This document shows, one piece after another, positions 1 through 5,074 of a stretch of 5,074 nt of DNA (the stretch's first letter is position 1; every line of letters begins with the position of its first letter). The stretch covers positions 8,923 through 13,996 of the forward strand of contig DAUW01000036.1 in assembly GCA_002505355.1 (NCBI GenBank), in the 5' to 3' direction. Made by a program: the position numbers and the translations under genes. A model generated the notes under the pieces. The model saw only the letters and a list, made by a program, of their open reading frames with translations. It did not search any database and had not been told where the DNA came from. This DNA is from Euryarchaeota archaeon UBA229 (GTDB lineage: Archaea > Thermoplasmatota > Poseidoniia > Poseidoniales > Poseidoniaceae).

Positions 1-374
1 ACCGCACTCATTACGGCTTCAGTTCCCGAGGAGACAAAGCGAACCTTGTCCATAAACTGAAACCGTTGCTTTACACGTTTTGCTAATTCAATTTCTCCAA
101 TATGTGGTGCACCGAATGAGGTCCCGTTCTGCATCTTTTGATAAACGAGGTCAATGATTTTCGGATGAGAGTGGCCGTGAACAAGTGGCCCCCAAGACTG
201 TACGAAGTCAATATACTCATTACCATCGACATCTGTAACAATGGCTCCGGAAGCCTTATCGAAGTAAATCGGGTTACCGTGCACAGATTTGAATGCTCTA
301 ACAGGAGAATTCACTCCGCCAACCAAGTGATGCAAAGCCTCGCTATGCAATGAATTGGATTTTGCTCGTTGCAT
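1..374 (-). CDS. hemL: Glutamate-1-semialdehyde 2,1-aminomutase, N-terminal part (cut by left window edge)
   Basis: HemL is a cytosolic PLP-dependent enzyme that converts glutamate-1-semialdehyde into 5-aminolevulinate, the step after HemA in the C5 pathway. I translated the minus strand from the ATG at 372-374; 124 codons lie in the window and the reading frame is open to the edge. Family hallmarks are visible: GGVNSPVRAF at residues 19-28, DVDGNEYID at 48-56, SWGP at 60-63, the GHSHP stretch at 67-71, SFGAP at 86-90, and SSGTEAVMSA at 115-124, which matches the segment that holds the cofactor phosphate. The catalytic lysine lies beyond the window. The start is supported by a strong Shine-Dalgarno sequence and by the N-terminus aligning with the usual family start. 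It is the fourth gene of the hem operon, 9 nt after hemB. Class-III aminotransferases share the general fold, but the GGVNSPVRAF and SWGP motifs are specific to HemL. Confidence 0.96.
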   Translation of the reverse strand, partial: MQRAKSNSLHSEALHHLVGGVNSPVRAFKSVHGNPIYFDKASGAIVTDVDGNEYIDFVQSWGPLVHGHSHPKIIDLVYQKMQNGTSFGAPHIGEIELAKRVKQRFQFMDKVRFVSSGTEAVMSA

Positions 375-378
375 GCCT

Positions 379-385
379 TCACCTC
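379..385 (-). promoter_or_regulatory. Ribosome binding site of hemL
   Basis: The minus strand reads GAGGTGA here, 4 nt before the hemL ATG. The motif overlaps the hemB stop codon (TGA at 384-386), so a ribosome finishing hemB sits on the hemL initiation site. This fixes the hemL start and suggests translational coupling. Confidence 0.8.
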
Positions 386-1358
386 AATCTAGCCAGTTTC
401 CCGCGACTGCCGCCCGCGAGTGGTAACTAACTATAATGTCGGCGCCGGCCCTTTTGAAGGAATGGAATATTTCCCGAACGAGGTTTGCTATTGATTCTTC
501 ATCGGAAGTCGAGTTCATAACCATTGAATATTCTCCACTAACGTTGTACACAGCAACTGGCCGAGCAACTGCATCGGCAACCTGTCTGACTACGTCTAGG
601 TAGGTCAACGCTGGTTTTACCATGATTATATCGGCACCCTCCCCTTCATCTGAAACCGCTTCTAAAATTGCCTCATCATACCCGGAACGGATGTCCATTT
701 GGTGGCTTCCCCGATCGCCAAATGATGGTGCTGAGGATGCTGCGTCCCTAAACGGACCATAGAAAGCACTGGCATATTTTACTGAATATGACAGAATTCC
801 TGTGCTAACAAAACCCGCTTCTTCAAGGGAATGGCGAATTGCCTTTACTCTGCCGTCCATCATATCAGATGCCGAAACATAATCTGCTCCAGCAGTTGCA
901 TGAGACAGTGCGATTTTACACAACTCTGGAATAGTCAGATCATTATCTATTTCGTGATTATGAACTATGCCACAATGCCCGTGATCGGTAGCAGTACACA
1001 GACACACATCGGTCATGATTACGATATCGCCGCCATATTCAGCTTTTAGCTGACCAATTGCCTGTTGAAGTGGCATATCGGGTTGTGAGGCTTTTGAAGC
1101 AGTGGAGTCCTTGTGGTGGTGGTCAACCACGGCAAACAACATATGGGATGTTATGCCTAGAGCCATATCACCAGCAATCGTCTTGCGCAGTACATCAACG
1201 GACTGACGGAAAATTCCGGGCATGCTGTCAATTGGTTCATTGACGCCGCTACCTGCAACAACAAAATGTGGTTGGACTAACGACGATTTGATGTCTGAAG
1301 CGAAATTTAGGTTCCGCCTGGAGATGGTCCAGCGATTGATTCTTGGCCTTATGTTCAT
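384..1358 (-). CDS. hemB: Porphobilinogen synthase (5-aminolevulinate dehydratase), zinc-cysteine type
   Basis: HemB condenses two 5-aminolevulinate molecules into porphobilinogen in the cytosol. The 324-residue product has the normal family length and is complete. An early RPR motif (residues 4-6) and SMPG at 45-48 match the family start. The active-site metal ligands are the three cysteines of DVCLCTATDHGHCG (C119, C121, C129), so this is the zinc-dependent form rather than the aspartate-rich, magnesium-type form. SDMMDGRV at 164-171 is a family signature. The two Schiff-base lysines are K194 in YSVKYASAFYGPFR and K248 in MVKPALTYLD, almost the same positions as in the E. coli enzyme. VSGEY lies at 273-277. 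The ATG at 1356-1358 directly follows the hemCD stop codon and has a GGGGTGAT ribosome binding site. The loop with HHHKD (80-84) corresponds to the usual HKD-containing loop near the active site. Confidence 0.97.
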   Translation of the reverse strand: MNIRPRINRWTISRRNLNFASDIKSSLVQPHFVVAGSGVNEPIDSMPGIFRQSVDVLRKTIAGDMALGITSHMLFAVVDHHHKDSTASKASQPDMPLQQAIGQLKAEYGGDIVIMTDVCLCTATDHGHCGIVHNHEIDNDLTIPELCKIALSHATAGADYVSASDMMDGRVKAIRHSLEEAGFVSTGILSYSVKYASAFYGPFRDAASSAPSFGDRGSHQMDIRSGYDEAILEAVSDEGEGADIIMVKPALTYLDVVRQVADAVARPVAVYNVSGEYSMVMNSTSDEESIANLVREIFHSFKRAGADIIVSYHSRAAVAGNWLD

Positions 1359-3053
1359 TTAATCACCCCTATTCTCTTTCCACCACTTTGTAACAAAATC
1401 AGATGTTGGTCCCTGTAGTATCTCTACTGTCGATTCGTCAAAGTAGCCCAGTGAATCAATCTCCGCCAATGATGCTTTCCCCATGCAAAGTATATTTTTA
1501 GGTATGGGTAACGAGTTTTCGACCCACGCTCGCGCTGATGATGGTGATGATAGAAGCAAAACATCATCATTTTCAACAGCCATTGGTGATACTTTTTTGC
1601 TGCGGTTTTGATAGCCTACCCAACTAAGTACATCAAATCCAAGTTTATCCAAAGTGTCAACCAAGTCACTTGAGGCAACATCTGAGCGAGGAATCATCAA
1701 TTTCGTATCGCGACTAATCATGCGCTTGATATAATCAATTAATTCGGCCGAATTTCTCGCTTGGGCGCAAATTGAAACCGTCACCCCGCGCATAAAACAT
1801 GCCCTGGCAGTACCTTCGCCAATCGCCAGCCACTGAATCCTGTTCAGATCTGGGTTGTGCTTAGCCACTTGGATTGCACATTTTGCGGCAAATGGTGAGG
1901 TCAGCACTAGGTATGGCCATGATGAACGATGGGCTTTGTTGTCGAGAAACGCTTTCGGCCAGTTTTCTGGTTTAGCTACCAGTTCTATCACTGGCTGGTT
2001 CATGACATTAATTGCATTGTTTTGCAATATTCTTGCCAACCTATCTGAATTGAGGGTTGAAATTAATTTCGGGCCGGCGAGGGGCGCCGTTTGTGGGGTT
2101 TTGATATCACTCTCCGGTAGAACTGGTTGATACTCTGCAAGTTTGCCTACGTAGCGTTCACTGTCAAATTTCAAGCCTTGACAGAATATATCACGCCAAT
2201 TCTTTGGCGATATCTGGGCGGCGATATTATTGCCGTCTACCTTAATGCCGGCTGGATAAAGGCAACCTCCGCCGATGCTTTGCAGTAACTTTCGCTCATT
2301 AACTACATCAATTTCTGTCGGTGAATGGTTTAAAACTGCCCGTAGGTTAGTAAATTTGCCATAGTCTTCTTTTCGACAGTGGACTGAAATTGAACCCTGT
2401 CCAGGAGCAGTGGGCCAATCAATATCGCTTATTCGCATTGCGCCCATTGCTAGTACCCAGGGCTCAAGAGCATCGATCTGTAACAGCCTTTGTAAGCCAA
2501 TTTCTGCCAGTATTATTGCATCGACTCTGCCTTCTTGTAATCGCTTTAATCGAGTCTCTACCTGACCTCTCACCGCAATTGGAATGATGTCAGGTCGCTT
2601 ACTTAGCATGAAAGATTGACGCCTACCTGATACTGTTCCAACCATACCAGAATTTGGCACTATGTTCAATGCTTCATCAATCGTCGATTCAGTTTTTGAC
2701 GCTAGTAACTCGGAAAGCGTCTGATGGCCACTAGAATGACGAAAGATAATCACATCATTGGTACATCCTCGCTCAAGATAGGCAAGTGTCGATAGATTCG
2801 AGGCAATCGAAACTGGTACGTCTTTCGAGGAATGAACAGCAATGTCAATTGTTCCTGAAATTAATTCTGCATCTACTGCATGGATGAATTGGCCAACCGA
2901 GCTCGCTAGGTCGCCGCCAAGTGACTGGTCACCAGTAGACGTTATGCCAATTATCTCGGTCTCAAGCCCTGATTGCTCAATCAGTGAGCGGGCACGATTT
3001 GCCTGCCACATAGCAAGATTAGAAGTCCTCGTCCCGATTCTTATTTTGTTCAC
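1359..3053 (-). CDS. hemCD: Fused hydroxymethylbilane synthase and uroporphyrinogen-III synthase
   Basis: One 564-residue product joins two consecutive enzymes. The N-terminal part (about 1-308) is HemC (porphobilinogen deaminase): IRIGTRTS at 4-11, AVHSSKDVP at 72-80 with the catalytic aspartate D78, VSGRRQ at 141-146, RGQVETRL at 162-169, APGQG at 216-220, and GGGCLYPAG at 261-269, where C264 should carry the dipyrromethane cofactor. A linker of about 19 residues (309-327) leads to HemD: GPKLISTL opening at 327-334, TSP at 385-387, AIGEGTA at 410-416, IPRSDVASSDL at 454-464 and LSSPSSARAW at 501-510, the usual landmarks of this poorly conserved family. Together they convert porphobilinogen to uroporphyrinogen III and could pass on the unstable hydroxymethylbilane. 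The start is a GTG (3051-3053) overlapping the hemA stop by 4 nt and preceded by a perfect GGAGGT. No stop or frameshift interrupts the join. The HemC loop near residues 46-63 departs from consensus. Confidence 0.95.
   Translation of the reverse strand: MNKIRIGTRTSNLAMWQANRARSLIEQSGLETEIIGITSTGDQSLGGDLASSVGQFIHAVDAELISGTIDIAVHSSKDVPVSIASNLSTLAYLERGCTNDVIIFRHSSGHQTLSELLASKTESTIDEALNIVPNSGMVGTVSGRRQSFMLSKRPDIIPIAVRGQVETRLKRLQEGRVDAIILAEIGLQRLLQIDALEPWVLAMGAMRISDIDWPTAPGQGSISVHCRKEDYGKFTNLRAVLNHSPTEIDVVNERKLLQSIGGGCLYPAGIKVDGNNIAAQISPKNWRDIFCQGLKFDSERYVGKLAEYQPVLPESDIKTPQTAPLAGPKLISTLNSDRLARILQNNAINVMNQPVIELVAKPENWPKAFLDNKAHRSSWPYLVLTSPFAAKCAIQVAKHNPDLNRIQWLAIGEGTARACFMRGVTVSICAQARNSAELIDYIKRMISRDTKLMIPRSDVASSDLVDTLDKLGFDVLSWVGYQNRSKKVSPMAVENDDVLLLSSPSSARAWVENSLPIPKNILCMGKASLAEIDSLGYFDESTVEILQGPTSDFVTKWWKENRGD
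1362..1369 (-). promoter_or_regulatory. Ribosome binding site of hemB
   Basis: The minus strand reads GGGGTGAT within the last codons of hemCD; only the hemCD stop TAA (1359-1361) separates it from the hemB ATG. This selects the ATG at 1356-1358 as start and implies coupled translation, since the two genes have no intergenic base. Confidence 0.75.
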
Positions 3054-4438
3054 AATGGGACCTCCGAGAGCGTAGACTTTTCATTGATGAGAATAATTGT
3101 TTCATTCACATCTTTGGCCACCCTCTTGAGAAGCGTTGGATTGATTTCTCGGTCAGTTGATAGAACCATTCTATCCAGGTCGTTGATGGTGAAAGGTCCG
3201 TCTTGGTTGCAAATCCAAGTTGCTATTTCACGGGAAAAGGCACCGAGCTGGGTCGTTGATTCACCAGCATGTTCGGACTGCTCCCATTGCTCAGAAAGGC
3301 TTTCTAAGGTTTGATACATAAACGACCGAAACTTTGCTCTGGTCTTATCAGTTAAAGCGGCCATAAACTTTCTTTGAATGTCTGTGATCAAGGTTTCGCT
3401 TTTTTCAATGGTAGATGAGTAATCCCACTCAACACCGAGTCTGTGTGCGGCTCTTATCCAGTATTCTGTGCCAAATAACTCGTGATTTTCAGCAATGCCG
3501 CTCGGATCGATTGATGGCGGCCAAGAAAAATCCATTATTACTGCTTTTGCCTGCGAGGGTATTGGGTTGGTTTTGTTGTATGTCGCGGTGTTATTACGAA
3601 TTGTTGAGATAATTAGATTAGGTGAAATATCTTGAGATTTCCAGTCTTCAGCGGTCATCAGATTGACTTTACTGGCAATTTCTGGGTTACGCAGCGCTGC
3701 CTGTTCAGGCGACCTAGAAATTACTGATATGTCTGTTTGGCCCATTGATAGCAGAACTTCGACGGCCTTGGAGCCCATCTCGCCGAAACCTAGTATTAGC
3801 GATGATGTTGTTTGATTATTTGGCACTATTTCTTCCAGTGCGCTAGTAGCAAGATTTAGCATTGATTCTGTTGTCTGATTAAAGCCGAACTCTCGTCTGA
3901 TCATTCGGTTTGCTGACACTACATGTTCAAAGAAGGAACTGTTTACATCACTAAGCAATCCGTGCTTTTTATGCCATGCAACCGATCCTCTGAACTGTGA
4001 CATTACCTGTAATTCACCAATAATGAAGGAGTCAAGTCCACTACAAACTTTCACGAGATGACGCCAGACATCGATCCCAGTGAAGTGTTCAAACGGCGCA
4101 GAGCTTAGCGATGCTGTGCGTAAAACACTGGATTCTAATTCAGCACATGTAACATTAAATCCAACATATAGGACTCTATTACAGGTTGATAGTTCGAATA
4201 AATCTGAGTTCAGTGCTTGCTTAACATCGCGCAAAAAAGCCAGCCTCTGCTTTTTGCTGAGCCCTTCCGTGGTTAGATATTTTACATGCTCAACGTTGCT
4301 GGAATCTAATTTCATCGAAATCATGCTCACGCTGTTCATTAGCGTTTTTGCATCAACGGCTTTGCCATTTATCTCATGAGACGGTGGAGATGAGAAAAAT
4401 TTGGTCAAATTTATATTAGGGCTCCCTAAAGTTTTCAC
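3050..4438 (-). CDS. hemA: Glutamyl-tRNA reductase
   Basis: HemA reduces glutamyl-tRNA(Glu) with NADPH to glutamate-1-semialdehyde, the first committed and usually rate-controlling step of C5 tetrapyrrole synthesis. The product is 462 residues. The catalytic domain contains ELSTCNRVLYV (82-92) with nucleophile C86, and H127 in the RHLVKVCSGLDS stretch followed by GLDSFIIGELQV (134-145), a family signature. The NADPH-binding domain shows LGFGEMG at 215-221, the usual GxGxMG loop. The rest, to the C-terminus, should form the helical dimerisation domain. The product begins with about 33 residues before the usual family start; C86 would normally be near residue 50. An ATG at codon 34 (4337-4339) would give the standard length, but it lacks a ribosome binding site, whereas the GTG at 4436-4438 has GGGGGTGA 4 nt upstream, so I chose the GTG. 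It is the first gene of the hem operon and overlaps hemCD by 4 nt. Confidence 0.95.
   Translation of the reverse strand: MKTLGSPNINLTKFFSSPPSHEINGKAVDAKTLMNSVSMISMKLDSSNVEHVKYLTTEGLSKKQRLAFLRDVKQALNSDLFELSTCNRVLYVGFNVTCAELESSVLRTASLSSAPFEHFTGIDVWRHLVKVCSGLDSFIIGELQVMSQFRGSVAWHKKHGLLSDVNSSFFEHVVSANRMIRREFGFNQTTESMLNLATSALEEIVPNNQTTSSLILGFGEMGSKAVEVLLSMGQTDISVISRSPEQAALRNPEIASKVNLMTAEDWKSQDISPNLIISTIRNNTATYNKTNPIPSQAKAVIMDFSWPPSIDPSGIAENHELFGTEYWIRAAHRLGVEWDYSSTIEKSETLITDIQRKFMAALTDKTRAKFRSFMYQTLESLSEQWEQSEHAGESTTQLGAFSREIATWICNQDGPFTINDLDRMVLSTDREINPTLLKRVAKDVNETIILINEKSTLSEVPL
3060..3065 (-). promoter_or_regulatory. Ribosome binding site of hemCD
   Basis: The minus strand reads GGAGGT inside the hemA coding end, 6 nt before a GTG codon at 3051-3053. 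It decides the GTG start, which gives the expected HemC N-terminus (MNKIRIGTR). The start overlaps the hemA stop as GTGA (3050-3053), a typical coupling junction. Confidence 0.82.
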
Positions 4439-4442
4439 TTGT

Positions 4443-4450
4443 TCACCCCC
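4443..4450 (-). promoter_or_regulatory. Ribosome binding site of hemA
   Basis: The minus strand reads GGGGGTGA, 4 nt before the GTG start at 4436-4438. It is the main argument for the extended hemA start over the internal ATG at codon 34. It also implies that the hemA transcript has a leader, because leaderless mRNAs do not need such a site. Confidence 0.75.
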
Positions 4451-4502
4451 GCGTTATAAGGCTAACTCTCGACTCTTATCAATCTCTTTTCGCGGTAAAT
4501 GA

Positions 4503-4514
4503 GTCGTTTACGAC
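4503..4514. repeat. Short inverted repeat GTCGT-TT-ACGAC, possible operator
   Basis: Perfect 5-bp arms are separated by 2 nt. It lies between the hemA candidate TATA element and the hemA start, about where transcription would begin if that TATA element is used, a common place for an archaeal repressor site. Five-bp arms can occur by chance, and no regulator family is implied by the sequence. Confidence 0.3.
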
Positions 4515-4526
4515 AGATTATTTTCC

Positions 4527-4539
4527 AGTATTTTTTTCG
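4527..4539 (-). promoter_or_regulatory. Candidate archaeal BRE/TATA element for the hem operon
   Basis: The minus strand reads CGAAAAAAATACT, resembling a purine-rich BRE followed by an AT-rich TATA box. Transcription would start about 25 nt downstream, near 4500-4505, leaving a leader of roughly 60-65 nt before the hemA GTG and containing its ribosome binding site. The match is loose, so this is a candidate only. Confidence 0.3.
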
Positions 4540-4578
4540 TCGAACCACCCGATTGGTTTAAAATCAACACGCAATATC

Positions 4579-4598
4579 GCATTTCCGTGGTTAAATGC
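4579..4598. repeat. Inverted repeat with 6-bp arms in the divergent intergenic region
   Basis: GCATTT (4579-4584) and AAATGC (4593-4598) are perfect inverted arms around an 8-nt spacer. The element sits between the two candidate promoters, so a dimeric regulator bound here could affect hemA, rpl15e or both. A chance occurrence is possible, and as an RNA hairpin it would be weak. Confidence 0.3.
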
Positions 4599-4626
4599 TG
4601 GGCTAGTTGTATGAAACGGGCGACTA

Positions 4627-4638
4627 ATTATAGTAAAT
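4627..4638 (+). promoter_or_regulatory. Candidate TATA element for rpl15e
   Basis: ATTATAGTAAAT is the best AT-rich TATA-like stretch upstream of rpl15e. A start about 25 nt downstream (around 4660) would leave a leader of some 50 nt carrying the GGTGAT ribosome binding site. No convincing BRE is seen next to it, so the assignment is tentative. Confidence 0.3.
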
Positions 4639-4702
4639 TTCCGCGCAGTGTCGCGAAGGTAGACTCATAAAGGGGAGTTTTGTCGGCCAAGTGCTGAGAA
4701 GC

Positions 4703-4708
4703 GGTGAT
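4703..4708 (+). promoter_or_regulatory. Ribosome binding site of rpl15e
   Basis: GGTGAT lies 3 nt before the ATG at 4712-4714 and is complementary to the 16S rRNA 3' end. It supports this ATG over an in-frame GTG at 4691-4693, which has no comparable site and would extend the protein beyond the family N-terminus. Confidence 0.7.
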
Positions 4709-4711
4709 AAC

Positions 4712-5074
4712 ATGGCTCAAGGACTATACCAACACGTTCGTGCAACTTGGAAGAGACCCAAAGATGCGCTACCGCACATGTACCGTCAAGCCCGTATGGC
4801 ACAGTGGCGAAGAGAGCCCGTCAACTGCAAAATTGACCGCCCTACTCGCCTAGATGCCGCCCGCAGAATGGGTTACAAAGCTAAGCAAGGTGTTGTTCTT
4901 GTTCGCACTAGAGTTCGCCGTGGTGGACTCAGAAAGGGTAAAATTCACATGAAGAGAAAGCCATCAAAAGCTGGTATCTCCAAAATCACCATGGCAAAGA
5001 ATACTCAAAGAATCGCTGAAGAGCGGGTTGCCCGCCACTTCCCTAACCTGGAAGTCTTGAACTCTTACTGGGTT
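4712..5074 (+). CDS. rpl15e: Large-subunit ribosomal protein L15e (eL15), N-terminal part (cut by right window edge)
   Basis: eL15 is a structural protein of the archaeal and eukaryotic large ribosomal subunit that binds 23S/28S rRNA; bacteria lack it. I translated 121 codons from the ATG to the window edge with no stop. The family is recognised from LYQHVRATWKRP near residues 5-16, WRREP at 32-36, RPTRLDAARRMGYKAKQG at 43-60, VRTRVRRGGLRKGK at 64-77, and the later block containing ITMAKNTQRIAEERVA and PNLEVLNSYWV at the edge. Very high lysine and arginine content fits an rRNA-binding protein. Archaeal members usually have about 145-195 residues, so the missing part is modest. It is transcribed away from the hem operon and is the strongest sign that the organism is an archaeon. 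Confidence 0.96.
   Translation, partial: MAQGLYQHVRATWKRPKDALPHMYRQARMAQWRREPVNCKIDRPTRLDAARRMGYKAKQGVVLVRTRVRRGGLRKGKIHMKRKPSKAGISKITMAKNTQRIAEERVARHFPNLEVLNSYWV

Noticed and set aside
138..353. Plus-strand open frame opposite the 5' part of hemL
   Set aside because: It lies antisense to a clear HemL coding sequence and its translation resembles no family I know; it is a shadow of the real gene.
1855..2130. Plus-strand open frame of 91 codons opposite hemCD
   Set aside because: Antisense to a well-supported coding region, no ribosome binding site of note, and no recognisable domain.
4080..4379. Plus-strand open frame of 99 codons opposite the 5' end of hemA
   Set aside because: Fully antisense to hemA, whose catalytic motif is encoded here; the translation shows no family feature.
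4454..4459. TTATAA close to the hemA start as a TATA box
   Set aside because: It lies only 16-21 nt upstream of the GTG, so transcription would begin inside the coding region and exclude the strong ribosome binding site.
4536..4544. TTCGTCGAA palindrome (4-bp arms) next to the hemA candidate TATA element
   Set aside because: Arms this short are expected by chance in a region of this size, and nothing else supports a binding site.
4642..4655. CGCG-6 nt-CGCG inverted repeat upstream of rpl15e
   Set aside because: The arms are self-complementary and only 4 bp long, so pairing is ambiguous and weak; no run of T follows that would suggest a terminator.
4611..4670. A 19-codon upstream open frame before rpl15e (ATG at 4611, TAA at 4668-4670)
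   Set aside because: It has no Shine-Dalgarno sequence and overlaps the candidate TATA element, so it is probably not transcribed as a leader peptide.

Overview
The window holds five protein genes and looks like chromosomal DNA from an archaeon. The main evidence is the rightmost gene, a clear ribosomal protein L15e (eL15), a family found in archaea and eukaryotes but not bacteria. Here it has archaeal-style length and motifs and is preceded by a Shine-Dalgarno sequence. Moderate, slightly AT-rich composition, strong GGTGA-type ribosome binding sites and a compact operon fit a euryarchaeal lineage. A Thermoplasmatota-related marine lineage such as Marine Group II is possible, but that is an unproven guess.

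Positions 1-4438 carry a tightly packed minus-strand operon, read right to left: hemA (glutamyl-tRNA reductase), a hemC-hemD fusion (hydroxymethylbilane synthase plus uroporphyrinogen-III synthase), hemB (porphobilinogen synthase) and hemL (glutamate-1-semialdehyde aminomutase, cut by the left edge). Together they encode the whole C5 route from glutamyl-tRNA to uroporphyrinogen III, the common precursor of siroheme, heme, cobalamin and F430: HemA makes glutamate-1-semialdehyde, HemL converts it to 5-aminolevulinate, HemB makes porphobilinogen, HemC polymerises four of these, and HemD closes the ring. Junctions are minimal: hemA and hemC overlap by 4 nt, hemCD and hemB abut with no gap, and hemB and hemL are 9 nt apart. 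Each internal start has its Shine-Dalgarno sequence inside or touching the end of the preceding gene, so translational coupling is likely.

Positions 4439-4711 are a 273-nt divergent intergenic region. It holds weak TATA-like candidates for both directions and two short inverted repeats that could be operators.

Positions 4712-5074 carry the first 121 codons of rpl15e on the plus strand, running off the right edge.

No mobile element, CRISPR array, RNA gene or broken gene was seen. This is a housekeeping region; its more notable points are the HemC-HemD fusion, an altered HemC active-site loop, and an N-terminal extension on HemA.
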